64,000 bases of DNA, from assembly GCF_023101765.2 (NCBI RefSeq), contig NC_064233.1, positions 4,115,501 to 4,179,500 on the forward strand. The letters run 5' to 3'. The position numbers and the translations under genes were made by a program. The stretch's first letter is position 1. Every line of letters starts with the position of its first letter. The notes under the pieces are model-generated. The model did not search any database, was not told the origin of the DNA, and worked only from the letters and a program-made list of their open reading frames with translations. Source of the stretch: Spodoptera frugiperda. Lineage: Eukaryota > Arthropoda > Insecta > Lepidoptera > Noctuidae. Below are positions 45,259 to 57,804 of the stretch, piece after piece.

Positions 45259-46184
45259 CAATCGAATCGTGCAGATTGAGTGACAGTTACAGTTTAGTGT
45301 GCTTCTAATGGGAATCGAACTAGAGACCTCTTTAGGTGCACTCATGCATATTAGATTAACTAAGATACCAAGTCAGTCACGAGATATTTAGAGAGAGACT
45401 AGCAAACCCAGCAAACTTCGATAATTCTTCCCTGTTTTCCTGCTTTTCTCTTGAATTTTTTCCTGAACTTTCTTTCTTTTGCTATAAAAATCACGGAGCC
45501 CGAGACTTTTGCAAGGAATGCAGAACTGTGAAAATCGATTCGTCCGTTCTGGAGTTACAGCGTAAGGAAAGGAACCCGACTCATTTTTATATTATAGAAG
45601 ATATTTCGCAAATAAAATCCTTTGTAAAGCAAGCAAACCCGCGACTCTAAACTAAAGTTGGACGCTAACAACCTAACAGCTCGATTAACAAACTTAAAGG
45701 TTCACATAAGATGGCAAGGAAGTGTTTTCTGGGCATCGAACCATGACTCGACACACCCAAGCACATTTGCACCATAGCACTCGCAAAACTAAACTCGATA
45801 GGACGTGCCTTTGCCAACTTTCGAAAAAAAAGTAAAAAAAAAACTTATTTGTTGTCTGTGGGAACAGTTTTGAGCGGGAGAATTTCATATTTGGCAATTC
45901 GAATTGTTTCATTTCTATCGTGATCTCGCTCACTCCTATTGTGTTGGTGCACAGTGAAAGAGATAGATGTATGTTGCAGTGTTTCGCATAAAATGTTTAA
46001 GGAGTGTTTCGTAAATTAAATTAATTATAATAATTCGAAATTTAAATCAAATATTTTTTTTTACACAATGGAATGAGTTAGAACGTAAAGAGTATTTATT
46101 TATTTTAATTTTTAGTTTGTGATTATTTTATTTATATGTTCGTTTGAAATGAAAATGGACGTGGTAATTGCTTAAAGTGTTATT

Positions 46185-49100
46185 ATGTTAGTTAGTTTGT
46201 TAGTTAAAATGTTAAATATATTAGTTTTGTGCCCGGTTCTGCTTGCGGCAGCTGTGCAGACACTGACCATTGATTCACAGCTTGGAACATCCATTGAAGG
46301 TAAGCAACTATTCGTTTTATGTTTTAAAAACATTCCCTCTCGTTAGGATTTTCTCCTGTATCGTGGGTGCGTTTACAAACATACAATTTCACATACCAAT
46401 GACACCCAGACCCGAAACAACAATTTGTGGATCACACAAAGAGTTGCACCGTGCGGTAATCAAATTCACACGTTAAACGTTAGCCAGTTGCCCAGCCACC
46501 GCGCCAACCGTGCTGTCAAATTAATCATCAGTATATTATAAATACTAGCACCACAAACCCACATTGCACTAGACTGACCCCTATTACATGGGACTTATTA
46601 TAATATAACTGGTGAAAAGTGGGTGAAATTTGTATATAAGGTGTTCTAAAAGTAAAAAGTTTGAAAATTACAATAGTGAAGCTTCACTATTGTAATTTTC
46701 AAACACAACACTGCCTCCCATTTAAGCCGTGGCAGAAACTTAGGGAGCTCCTTAAAATATGCGCACCTCTGTCTACCCTTTCAGAGTTTAAAAATATGGC
46801 GTTATGTTATATTTATTGTAATTATTATATATAGTGTATTACTTAAGGCCCACCCAAAACGGTGATTAACCCCTTTTTTAAGGGCGGAAAATCAACCTGT
46901 TTTGACTTCCGTGAGGCGAGAAGGAGTGTCAGACTCTTACTGACTACTCTTACGGAACCACCCCGTTCCTACTCCTGCTTTGAGCCGGAGCCCCGGTAAC
47001 CTGGTACGTTGTACCTGTTACGTTCACAACAGGTGAACAACCTCTGAATTGCCCTAATCCAATTTTCTTTAGTCATGTATGTAGGTAAACTATCTATAAT
47101 TATTCTACCATCTAATTAGATGAAATGATATGACATATGAAATACGCTAGTCAAATAATGCTAGTCATGTCTTGTATTGACTAATGGGAATTAGACAGAT
47201 TTTAATTTTTAATAGTTTATCACCAGTCCACTTTTGTTTACAAATGGAAATAAGAATGCCTTGTTGGTCGAGTGATCGCAAGAGCGACTGCCGAGCAAGG
47301 GGTCTAGAAACAAAAAAAACAAACGAGCAAAATATTACTGTTTTTTCTTTGGGTTTTTCGAAAATTTCCTAGTAGTAGTACGTCAGGAATTATGCCAGTT
47401 ACATGGGACTTATAACACAAATGGTGATAAGTGGGAGTACATTGTTACTTTAAAATCAATAATACTTCACTAGAACCTGGCCTTCCCTTCTCACCAGTCT
47501 ACAAACCCACCAAAAAACCGTCACACTTCAAATCCCATAAATGCACATTACCGAAATACTGTCATGGCGAAACTATGTAAATTTTGTATTTCCAAACGCA
47601 TCCGCCATATTGCATCCATAACAACAAGCGGCAATAAATAATAATGATAACAGCATAATAATTATTATTATACGAGCAATTTAATAAGTAAAATGTCTTT
47701 CGTTTAATTTAATTTAATATAATATAAGTACTTGTGAAATACGTGTCGTCATGAGCTAATGTTCACATGTAAACAGCAGCTCATGTAGTGTAGGTAGATG
47801 CCAAGGCAACTGATGGTATCCGGATCTGCGGACTACCTAGCGTGTTTACCGGGGCTCCAGCTCGTAAAGAAGGAGTAGGAACGGGGTGATTTTTAGCCAG
47901 TAAGACTCTGACACACCTTCTTGCCACACCCAGGGCAAGAGAAGTCATTGAACAAGTTTCCCCCTTTAAAAAAGGCAACTGATGGTAGCGGTGACTGTCC
48001 AGGCGACACACGTACTTAGGTATCGTCTTGAGCTAATGTTCACATGTAAACAGCAGCTCATGTAGTGTAGATGTCCAGTCAACTGATGGTAGCGGTGACT
48101 ATCCAGGCGACACACGTACTTAGTATCGTAATAGTATAGTAATCAATGTACTAACTATAATTTTCTATATTGCATTTTAAAAGCATAATTTATAAAAATA
48201 TTTTTCATTACATTTCAGATTGTTTCGATAGAATATCGATTGGAGAGCAGCTGCCTCCCGACGCCATCTACCGAAACGTGACTGAACTAACAACGCGAGA
48301 GTGTGAACACATCTGCAAGCAAGACAAACAATGCCAGAGCTACGATTATGGGTACGTAATGTTTATTGTTGAAGGTAGATGTCACTACGAGTCTTTTTTA
48401 AAATTCTGAATACATTCATAGATGGCGTATGTCAGACGAAACTTGTAAAAGGTTAAGCCATTTTTCACCAGTGATGTTATTATTCTTACGTATCTAAATA
48501 ATATCTAAACTTTGGTAGATTTTTTATTATATATTTATAATGCAACTTCATGCCTTTTATCCTCGAAGGGAAAGCAGAGGTGCACATTACGGCACATAAC
48601 AATTTTCGCCAATTGTTTTATAAGTCCCATGTAAGCCTATTGCCATATACCGGACACAAATCCAGACTCTGTAATACTACAGAGAAATTTTCGAAAAACT
48701 GTTAAAAGCCCAGTAAATCTTTGACCGACACGGGAATCGAACTCGAAACCCCTTGCCCGGCAGTCGCAATTGGGATCACTCGACCAACAACGTAGTCCTT
48801 TAAAGTTCCAATAGATTTTTTGAATGTTTATTTTTCTTTTTTTTCCAGAGTCGGCGCAAAAGGCAACGCAACATGCAACCTAAGCAAAAACGATGAAAAA
48901 TCACTGAAAGAAAAGAACTTGTTGCTTAAACATCCAGACTATGACGTCTACATCCGTCGTATACAATGCGAGCAAGCCCCCCCTTCCCCCATCCAACCCC
49001 AGTTCGATGACCCCGGAGACGGACCCGGACCAGCCCACAGACCCGTCTTCAGACCCGTCGACGATCCAAAACAACCCTTCACAGACGATTACCTCATCTC

Positions 49101-51866
49101 CGGCGATTTGGAAGCTTATGGTGTTGCCAGACCAGTCTACAAACCTCAATACGATGAAAGACCTGACGACTATAGCAACCCCAAACCCGATTTCGACATG
49201 GGACCCAGTTATGGTGCGCACAAACCTCAGGATATACCTTTCAGACCTGAAAAACCTGCTCACAGTACTCGACCTGATCCGTATGATATACTTCAGTTGC
49301 AGGACCCTTATAAACCTGATAATAGGCCAGGATATCCTGCTAATGATCCAAGGCCTCCCTATGTGCCTGAAAAGCCTGAATACCATTACATTATCAGACC
49401 TAATAGGAAACCTAGGCCACAGGAAGACACAAGCTTTAATAAACCTACTAATGATTATCCTAGGCCTGGTTATGGGCAGGCTGATCCCGGATACCCTCAA
49501 GGCCCAAGACCTTATCCTGATAAAGATCCATATAATCGCCCGAGACCCGGATACCAAGGCCCACTAGGCGGTTATGGTCAAAATTCACCATACGATGATA
49601 ATTCAATACACGTAGAAATAAATGACCCACCCAGACCATATAAGCCTCCCAAACCAGCTTATGGTCAAGGAATCTACGGTTATGGAACATATTCAAGTCA
49701 GAATTCTTATTCACAGTCTCAAAGTAGCCAGTCACAGTACTATGGGTCGGCTGCAGCAGACACGGGTTACGGTAACCCTTATAGACCAGATCCCAGGCCT
49801 GAAAGACCAGGGTATGGGGAGGCAAATGATGCTGGGTATGGTGGGGGGTCAAAACCAAAACCGATTAACGACAGACCGGTGTATGGTGGTGATAAGCCTG
49901 GCTATGGTGATAAGCCAGCGTATAATGATAAACCAGCTTATGGGAATGATAAACCAGCTTATGGGAATGATAAACCTGGCTATGGGAATGATAAACCTGG
50001 CTATGGGAACGATAAACCTGGGTATGGGAATGATAAACCTGGTTATGGCAATGATAAACCTTCTTATGGGAACGATAGACCTGGCTATGGGAATGATAGG
50101 CCTACTTATAATGACAAGCCATCTTATGCAAATGATAGACCTTCGTATGGTGGCAATAAGCCCTCTTATGGCAATGATCCCTCTTATGGAACCAATAATA
50201 AGCCTGCGTATGGCAACGACAGTCCTTCTTACGGTGGCAATAAACCCGCTTATGGAAATGATTATGGAAACGACAGACCTTATAGTGATGACAAACCATC
50301 TTATGGAAGTAATAGGCCATCTGTTAGTAATGATAAGCCTGCTTACGGCAATGACAGGCCTGCTTACGGCAATGATAGACCTGCCTATGGCAATGATAGG
50401 CCTGCTTACGGCAATGATAGACCTTCCTATGGCAATGATCAGCCATCCTATGGGAATAACAAACCGTCATACGACACGAAACCAGGTTACGGCAACCAAG
50501 CCTCTTATGGTAGCAACCACGCATCTTTCAGCAGTCAAAGCAGTTATAACAGCAACCAAGCTAGCTATGGAAGCCACTACTATAATAGACCTTTAGATAC
50601 TGGTTATGGGTTACAGAAACCAAGCCACGATTACCAGAAACCGTACGGAACTAGCTCTTATGGAGGTTATGGGAATAACCAAAGTGCTTATGGGCAGGGA
50701 TCTTATGGATCTGGATCTTATGGGTCTGGATCTTATGGCCAAGGATCTTATGGGGGTTATCAAGGATCCTATGGCAGTGGATATGGATCTCAGTCTTCTC
50801 AAAGTTCTTATTATGGGAGTCAAGGGTCGTTTGACTATAATACAGGTTCCTATGGTGGGACTGGGTCTTATGGTGGTCAGAATGACTATAATAGACCTGC
50901 TTATGGCAACAGACCTTTGAATGATAAGCCTGTGCCAGCTAAGCCTCAGAAACCTAAGCCTTCTTATGAAAATGATGAACAGGATGGAGGTACGTTTACT
51001 TTTTAATATAATTATTTTGTTTATTATAAATAATTAAATGCAACGGTTGGGCTATTGGCTGCTACTGGCAAATTTGATTCCCGCACGAAATAAATCCCTC
51101 TTTGATTCACAAATTGTTGTAACGTGTCTGAGTGCCATTTGTATGTTTGTAAAGGCATCCATTACACAGGAGAAAACCTTAATGTGGGCAACATAAATGA
51201 AAAAAAAAAACAGTAAAAAAGCTGTAACTTTTTTTCATTGTCCCCACTAGAATTTTCTCCTGTGTCGTGGGTGCGTTTACAAACATACAAATTTATATGT
51301 ACATGACACCGCGACCCGGAACAATAATTTGTGGATCACACAAAGAGTTGCTCCGAGCGGGAATCGCACCCGCTACACGGTTGCACGGCAGCTAGTTGCC
51401 CAGCCGCCGCATCAACAGTGCAGTCAATTAAATAAAACAAGTCTTATATTGCTTTATCTCATTCGTGATTTGAGCTTGCCCCATTAGCCAGTTCTATCTA
51501 CCACAGAATTATCAATAAACAATAAAACAAATAGATGTAACAAACAAACAAACAAACAAATAAATGATTTGTCAACAGGATACAACAAGCCAGCATACGA
51601 TGAAAACCGCCCAGACTACATCAATCCAAATGACCCAGGTTACGACACAGACCAGGATAAACCGGCTTACGGTAATGAGAAACCAAACACAACCGGTTAC
51701 GAAAAACCAAATATAAAACCGGTTTACGAATATGATTTGGAGAAGCCGGGTAATGTGCCCAGTTATATCGCTCGGCCGGGTGGACAGGTGGTCACGTCCA
51801 AGCCTATGGCTATCAGTGAATATGAAGAGGCCTATGGTCGGAATCCCGGCAAGGAGGTTTATAAAG
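46185..51866 (+). CDS. secreted PAN-domain protein with Pro/Tyr/Gly repeats (3' partial)
   Basis: Exons 46185-46299, 48219-48351, 48849-50989, 51579-51866, all GT-AG and in frame, about 892 residues with the last exon ending in phase 1 at a good donor. Two in-frame ATGs, 46185 and 46209; both give a signal peptide (VLCPVLLAAAVQ). Residues about 38-122 form a PAN/Apple domain with six Cys (DCFDRI, ECEHICKQDKQCQSYDYG, ATCNLS, RRIQC). Exon 3 then codes about 680 residues of low-complexity sequence: a Pro-rich part, about 30 copies of a KPxYGND/RPxYGND unit (49880-50480), and a [G/S]Y[G/S] part (SYGSGSYGSGSYGQGSYGG). Exon 4 returns to Pro/Tyr-rich sequence. No enzyme domain. Likely an apical extracellular-matrix or cuticle protein (inference). 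No known gene recognised. A read-through form would stop at 51901. Confidence 0.88.
46332..46516 (-). mobile_element. SINE-B copy
   Basis: Minus-strand full-length SINE-B starting 33 bases into PAN-gene intron 1; its outer end 'attttctcctgtatcgtggg' is clear. Confidence 0.75.
46640..46750. repeat. inverted-duplicate repeat with 46-base perfect palindrome
   Basis: 46659-46704 is a palindrome without spacer, centre AAGCTT. Both flanks are the same repeat half-unit found singly at 9215-9300. PAN-gene intron 1. Confidence 0.85.
46868..47450. mobile_element. family D (-) and SINE-A (+)
   Basis: 46868-47005 is a minus-strand family D 3' end; 47254-47450 a SINE-A with degenerate head. PAN-gene intron 1. 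Confidence 0.65.
47743..48128. repeat. tandem duplication of about 107-bp unit
   Basis: The unit from 'gtcatgagctaatgttcaca' to 'ggcgacacacgtacttag' occurs twice; the first copy is interrupted by a family D insertion. PAN-gene intron 1, 90 bases before exon 2. Confidence 0.85.
47819..47971 (+). mobile_element. family D insertion with target duplication
   Basis: R1-like 3' end of 153 bases ending in an A-run, flanked by AAGGCAACTGATGGTA at 47803-47818 and 47972-47987. Shows that family D fragments move by target-primed reverse transcription. Confidence 0.9.
48549..48797 (-). mobile_element. SINE-A copy
   Basis: Full-length minus-strand copy filling PAN-gene intron 2 up to 50 bases from exon 3. 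Confidence 0.8.
51037..51425. mobile_element. two SINE-B copies, tail to tail
   Basis: 51037-51200 plus and 51232-51425 minus, 3' ends facing; together an imperfect inverted repeat filling PAN-gene intron 3. Confidence 0.75.
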
Positions 51867-51904
51867 GTAAGTGGAATTTGGGCTTTTATTTTCAATGTTG
51901 ATAT

Positions 51905-52225
51905 AAATCGAGTCGTCGATCGATGGTGGTATGAATAGAGTCGATCGATGATGATTTAAATCAAGTCGATCAATGATGATATAAATCGTGTCGATTGGTG
52001 TTCATAAATGATAATGATAAATGATATTTATTTGTGCAAGTTGGTTACTAAATAACTCTTTTATACGTCAATCTTTGAAATAACTAGATGATACCGGCAT
52101 TGCCTATCCGACTACTCTGAGAAGAAATGCCGAAACAAACTCAGATATAAATCGAGTCGATCGATGTTCATATAAATCGAGTGGTCGATCGATGATGATA
52201 TAAATCGAGTCGATCGATATTGAGT
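51905..52225. repeat. minisatellite, ATAAATCGAGTCGATCGATG unit
   Basis: Units of about 26 bases with 'cgagtcgatcgatgatgat' lie at 51905-51990 and 52143-52222, with about 150 bases of other sequence between. Just after the last recognised PAN-gene exon. Confidence 0.8.
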
Positions 52226-52334
52226 GGCGGCAAGTGTACCTATAAGAGAATTTCGGGAACAATTTTCGGGTTGAGTAGAGCTATATAGAATTAGGTAGCT
52301 TTGTCGGTTTTTCAAAACATTCAAGTTTTTCAAG

Positions 52335-53105
52335 AAGGCCGGCAACGCACTTGTAACGCCTCTGGTGTTTCGGTTGTCCATTGGCAGCGGCGATTGCTTA
52401 CCATCCGGTGATCTATTGCTCATTTACCAGCTTACACCATAAAAACATGATGCGTACGAAGTCACCGGTAGAAGCTAGTTGAATATATTTAGCAACAACG
52501 ACTAATTTACTCATACTACTAAATAAACAATACGTAATTAACTATGCATTAATGTGCTCGTATACGGAAGGTTTTTTACCTCGCAAAGTAAATTAGCTGA
52601 ATTGTTTAAATTATTGTGTGTTTTAGTAAGCTGTGTGATGGCCGTAGAATTAATTTGTCAACAATCCTAGTCTTTTCGCGGGTATCATAAGAGTTATAGT
52701 AGCTAAGGTTTACATACATAATTTATTTATTAAGTTTTTTTTAAACGTTGCGCCACACTAGGATTTTCTCCTGTGTCGTGGGTGCGTTTACAAACAATAC
52801 AAGTTCATATAACCGTGGGGATTCTGGCAAACCCCTCTTCTGTTTTTAGTCTAGCAGTGGATCTTAGTGGGTTATTTATAACGATTACGGGGAGAGAAGG
52901 GCTTACCCAAGACGATGACAAAGACAAAAATATACATTAAGTACATTATTATAAGCCGCGGACAGCCTAACGGACTACCGGGGCTCCGGCTCGAAAAGCA
53001 GGAGTAGGAACGGGGTGGTTTTTAGTCAGTAAGAGTCTGACACTCTCTCTCGCCTTACCCAAGACAGGAGAAGTCATTGGATAATTTATCACCTCAAAAA
53101 CAAAT
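52335..53105. mobile_element. repeat fragments C(-), B(-), D(+)
   Basis: Family C 52335-52445, SINE-B end 52742-52815, family D 52975-53105. No exon recognised between them. Confidence 0.6.
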
Positions 53106-54250
53106 ATAAGCCTTGTGATGACGGTAGAATACATTTACAATGCAGGCAGAGGTGCTGATATTGATATATTTTAATTAAGTATTTAGTTTCCAACCGCTAT
53201 ACCCTAAAAATCTCAATTTTAACCCCCCAAAACCACAAAAATTTAGATGAACGCCCAATTGAAACCGACCATGGACAAGTAAGGTCATGTGTTTAAACGC
53301 ATTCTGATGTAAATGATACAGATTCATCACGCCATGTCGCCTCTAAAACAATAGTTGACCCGAGGCCATATTTGACGCGGTTTGTTCACTCGCCAAAAGG
53401 TCATTTTTATGGTAAACGGCCTCATGTCATGTTTTATTACAAAGTTTAATAATATATCGTTTAATTGTTCATTCGGTTTTGTTTAAACACGCTTCTATGG
53501 GAATTTTGGGAGCTATACTTCGGTTTACACGAATGAGCCGGATGACAATGATGCCATGATCTTACAGAAAACAGACTGATCTTACAGTTTGTGTGCTGTT
53601 TAGCCAAGCGAATGAATTTACCAGAGATCTAATTCCTGTTCTAATAGCCTCCGTCCTCCATAAGGCCAGGAAAGCAGTTGTAACTCCTTCAGTGCTGCGG
53701 GTATCAAAGGGTTCGATTACTAACCATCACCCCATGTCATAAAAACAAATCTAATAATTTTAATGCATCCATAGTGTACAGTGTAGTCTACAATTTTTTA
53801 TACAGTAATATGTCACAACTAAGGGCCTTATTGGGCATTGCAAATGCACTTAATCTACTTACATAATATTGATAACATTGTTTTAAATAGTAATAAAAAA
53901 TACATTTATAACATTTATGTTACTATGTGCATCCATCTATTAGGTATATTATTAAACTCTGCGTCTCTACCTATAAAGAAATTAATAGCTGTAACAAAAA
54001 GTACTCCGAAAAAAAAGGAAATTTCACACAAAAATAAACACGACATTGAACTAGACAAATCATACCAAAATGTGAAAAGACCAAAACGATGAATGCATCA
54101 AAATTCCATGGAAGTACTCGTATGTTCACGCTATTTCACGGTTAGGGAGTAAGACCTTACGATGGTCACATCAAGGCTAGATAATTATGTCATATGGAGC
54201 TAAATAAATGAATAATTTGACTGTATTCGGTGAAAATAGATTTGTTCTGA
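53106..54250. other. no clear gene; weak ORF at 53838-54092
   Basis: The only open stretch reads 84 codons from TTG and ends in Lys-rich sequence (KSTPKKKEISHKNKH). It has no ATG near the start, no recognised domain and no clear splice acceptor, so it is not called as a gene. Confidence 0.4.
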
Positions 54251-54257
54251 TTTTGTT

Positions 54258-54975
54258 TTTATGGTAGGTATAAGCCGGTAAACGAGCAGACGGATCACCT
54301 GATTGTAAGCAATCGCCGCCGCCCATGGACATGCGAAGGCGCCGTAGGCATTACAAGTGCGTTGCCGGCCTTTTGGGGGTAAGGAATTTAAGGGATGTTA
54401 GGGAATCAGTGATTTGGAAGTTTGAGAAAGGGGGCCACCGGTAACCATATTCACACACAACGAAACACGAAACGCAAGCGTTGTTTCACTTCAGTCTTCT
54501 GTAAGGCCGTGGTGTCACTCCAGTCGAGCCGGCCCATTCGTGCCGAAGCATGGCTCTCCCACACTTGAACTTTTTTATCCAGTCATCGAGCCAAAAATTA
54601 CAGTCTTTTTACAAGAATCGATTTCAAATAGCCAACTTTAGGATATTCCGAAGGCCGGCTAGAGATACAAAGTATCATCTTATGTCCGTCCGGTCAATAG
54701 TTTAAGTTTTAACTCAATAATGGCGCATAATGGAAGGTCTAAGCAATTTGCTCAGGCCTACTGTGTACCATTTACTAAGGGGGGATGGTGTGAGGCATAA
54801 GCGGAAGCGATTTAATGGGTCGAAGATTTAATTGGACTTGCACTAAAGTGATTACTAAGTTGAAAAAGTCGGCAACGCACTTGTAACGCTTCTGGTGTTT
54901 CGGGTGTCCATGGGTGGCGCCGATTGCTTAGCATCAGGTGATCCGTCTGATAGTTTACTGGTTTATATCATGAAA
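54258..54975. repeat. family C copies (+ full, - fragment)
   Basis: 54258-54570 is one of the most complete family C copies; 54865-54975 a minus-strand fragment. Confidence 0.75.
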
Positions 54976-55489
54976 ATTTGGAAATTTTGTATTGTGATTG
55001 CTAAGTTGATTTGGGCAAGTTAATTAAGAGATCTTATGACTGATTTCTGAGTCGATTAATCTTGATATTGTCAGAATTTTCGTTTTTTTTTGGAAATATT
55101 ACGGGATCTATGCATTATAAATTTCCCGTTTCTTAGGAAACGTATGTGCCAAAAATAAGTTAATGATAGTGTACAATTAAGTTTATCTTTAAAACAGAAA
55201 ATCTTGCGTTGTATTTTGTGAGGACGAGGTTACTGGACACCAAACTCCCTCGAATTTTAGGTTTTTGGTGTTGTGGGTTTCAATGGACCATAATTATTAT
55301 TGATCATCGGCTGATTTGCTTCCTTATAAAATAATGTAGTTTTCCTGGGAAATCTAACGACTACTACAACGGTTTTGTGGGGCTTAGTATATTGTAATGT
55401 AATTTATATGGAAAAGGAATAAATAAATAATACTAGAGAGAAATAACTAATGGTTTCCCGAAATTCCTACAGGTACGAGACCAATCAGA

Positions 55490-55640
55490 GAATCTTATAA
55501 TATCTTTGGATTTATTTCGTTGCGGGATCCAAGACAGTTATTTATTATGTCACTGGGATGTTTTCAAGGTTGTATCTACTGTAAACCCTGGCTTACAGGA
55601 GTTGCAGCGATAGTAGAAGGATGAGGTGGGCTTGTCTCAA
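55490..55640 (+). repeat. family M repeat
   Basis: Shares 'ttcgttgcgggatccaagac' with 25340-25510. Confidence 0.55.
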
Positions 55641-56045
55641 AAAAAATGAGATAGTAGTTCATTCTAAAAAATAAGGTCACAAATCCGCTATCCCTTTCTA
55701 TTTACACCACACTGAGCGAGATAGAAATCTTATATCAAGATTCTTTGAATCATTGTGTACGAAACTTATTGTTTATGTTATATCATATACCCATTTACTA
55801 CAGCCTTGGCTATTGTCTTTTGTTTTTTGGTAAATATATATAGAAAAAAACATCATGTATATGAAAAAGTCTCTTATTTGATGAAGATTATTATAATAAT
55901 ATTATGTGTGGAGTTATTTTGCTATGTATTGAGAATAACTGCGCGGCGGGACCGTTGGGTAGTCGTATTGAGATGATTTTCAAGTTTACTTGAACATTAT
56001 GTAGTCTGTAATTGAGTGTTGTGTCGAAAATGAGCTCGAGCGGGC

Positions 56046-56335
56046 TTTTCCACCAGAGATGTGCTATACTACGTTGTTGTGGAGGCGTTTGGCTTCCATC
56101 AATCATTTTCTTTGGTACACGTAGCTTAGCAGTGGTGGAAACGGACTCAGCTAAGCTATGGTCGGCTTATTATTTATTTTTAAATGGAAAGATGCGTGCT
56201 ATATATATGGCTTTCCTACTATCGATACATTGCATACTTGAGCTGCGCATCTTCCTCGCTCAGCTTAGTATCAGTGAAAAGGGTCACATAATTTCACAGC
56301 TTAGCTAAGCACATCACTGGTGGTAAAGCACACTT
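56046..56335. mobile_element. family E MITE
   Basis: Inverted ends 'ttccaccagagatgtgcta' and 'agcacatcactggtggtaa'; shorter internal part than 44247-44712. Confidence 0.75.
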
Positions 56336-56384
56336 ATAATAGTCGAATCTCTTTTTATTTAAAAATAATTAGGATTATCGTCAG

Positions 56385-57430
56385 CAGTCCAAAACACCAG
56401 AGGGGCACAAGTGCGGTTTTTTAAGGGGGTTAGGAATTTGAGAATTATTGTTGATTTGGGGATTGGGGAGAAGGGTAATTGGGCCTTCGGTAACATCACT
56501 CGTACGACGGATCACAACGCAATCGTTGTTTCACGTCGGTTTTCAGTAAGCCGTAGTATCACTCCGGTCGAGCCGGCTTTCACGCACTTAAAACTACAGG
56601 ACAAAGTTTTATTGGTTTTCGAAAATTGTCTCGGTGTCTGTTTGGAACGTTTCTGTACTCATAATTGGCGGTACATAGTAGATACAAGTCAAAGTCAAAA
56701 TTATTTATTTCAAATAGACCGGGAAGCTACATTTGAACGTCAAAGAAAATCTTTCTGTCGGTCAGTCCTCCAGTAAAGCTATTTACATTACATGTTCAGT
56801 ATGAACACCATTTTGTACTCCACCTTTTTATCCAGATGATAAAAATGTGTGATTCATTGTTACATCATCTAAATATCGGACGCATTTCTGCCTACCCCCC
56901 CACAGACACAACAGAACGTGTTATTACTTTAATATCTCAGTTCCTACCCTTGCTTTACAACGGTCTTCCTATCATTGTGTTGTCAAACCCAAGGTTTGAA
57001 CACAATGTTAAAAGATGTACGCGATAAAATTTATGCTAACTGAATTTTTTACAAGATTCTTTTTTGTAAATTCATTTTGAAGTTATTTATGTAATACTTT
57101 ATGAAATTTGGATTGAATAGTTCTTGTAGAAGTCGTTTAAATATTTCTATCACAACCTCTATTCTTCCCGCGGGTGTCATAAGGGTCTTTTTCTATCTCT
57201 TTGACTGAATATTAGTGTTGTATTGTTCTCACATAATTGAAGCAATCGAAACAATGTAACCAATAATCGTATTGTGAATCTGATTGAAAAAGTGTAATCA
57301 ATGGAGTTTATTGCTCGTTCTTCTCTATAGGAATCTACTACTATACTTAGAACAAGCAAATAGAGTAAGTAGAGGACTGACCGACAGACAGACATTTTTA
57401 ATAATATTTGTTTTGACTTTGATGTCCATT
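56385..57430. repeat. family C (+), family H pieces
   Basis: Family C 56385-56590; family H tail reversed 56680-56770; family H plus copy 57210-57430. 56771-57209 has no recognised feature; a 63-codon frame at 56836 matches nothing known to me. Confidence 0.6.
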
Positions 57431-57804
57431 GGGGTGGTTTTAGTAAGGTAGAATTCCCACTCTTTTCTCTCCAAAAACACCTTTTAATATAGTATGTACT
57501 TACAATCATCTATTAGCGTGTTCGTTGTTTACCATTTTACAATGTCACATCTAAATAATCGAACCGGCAACGAGTTGCTACCTATCTAATCACAGTTGTC
57601 ATTCTATAAAAAAAACAATGTTGTCAATTAAATTCCTAGCATTGTGTTGTAAGTAACTCATCAAGGATGTATGTTTAAATGTAAAGCTTACCCATATTGT
57701 TTTAAACTGACGAAAAAATAAACACAAGTCTGATCGTTGTTGTTTGTGTTTGGTTCCGTACCTTTTCTGTGGAGCCTCATTGTGCAATTCCTATATTTTT
57801 TTTA

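Noticed and set aside
47743..48128. CRISPR-like spaced direct repeats
   Set aside because: Only two long copies of a tandem duplication in an animal intron; no short regular repeats and spacers.
49622..50596. 324-codon alternative frame and several minus-strand frames over the repeat exon
   Set aside because: By-products of the 21-base repeat; the PAN frame has the splice phase, signal peptide and composition of the real protein.
53838..54092. 84-codon frame with a Lys-rich end
   Set aside because: Starts at TTG, no acceptor or domain, AT-rich composition like surrounding DNA.
55472..55500. Possible next PAN-gene exon after an acceptor (reads GTRPIRESYN in phase)
   Set aside because: Only about ten residues before it runs into family M repeat sequence shared with 25340; no donor follows.
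56836..57027. 63-codon frame starting with ATG
   Set aside because: No recognisable domain, no splice context and no conserved neighbour; length is within chance for this DNA.
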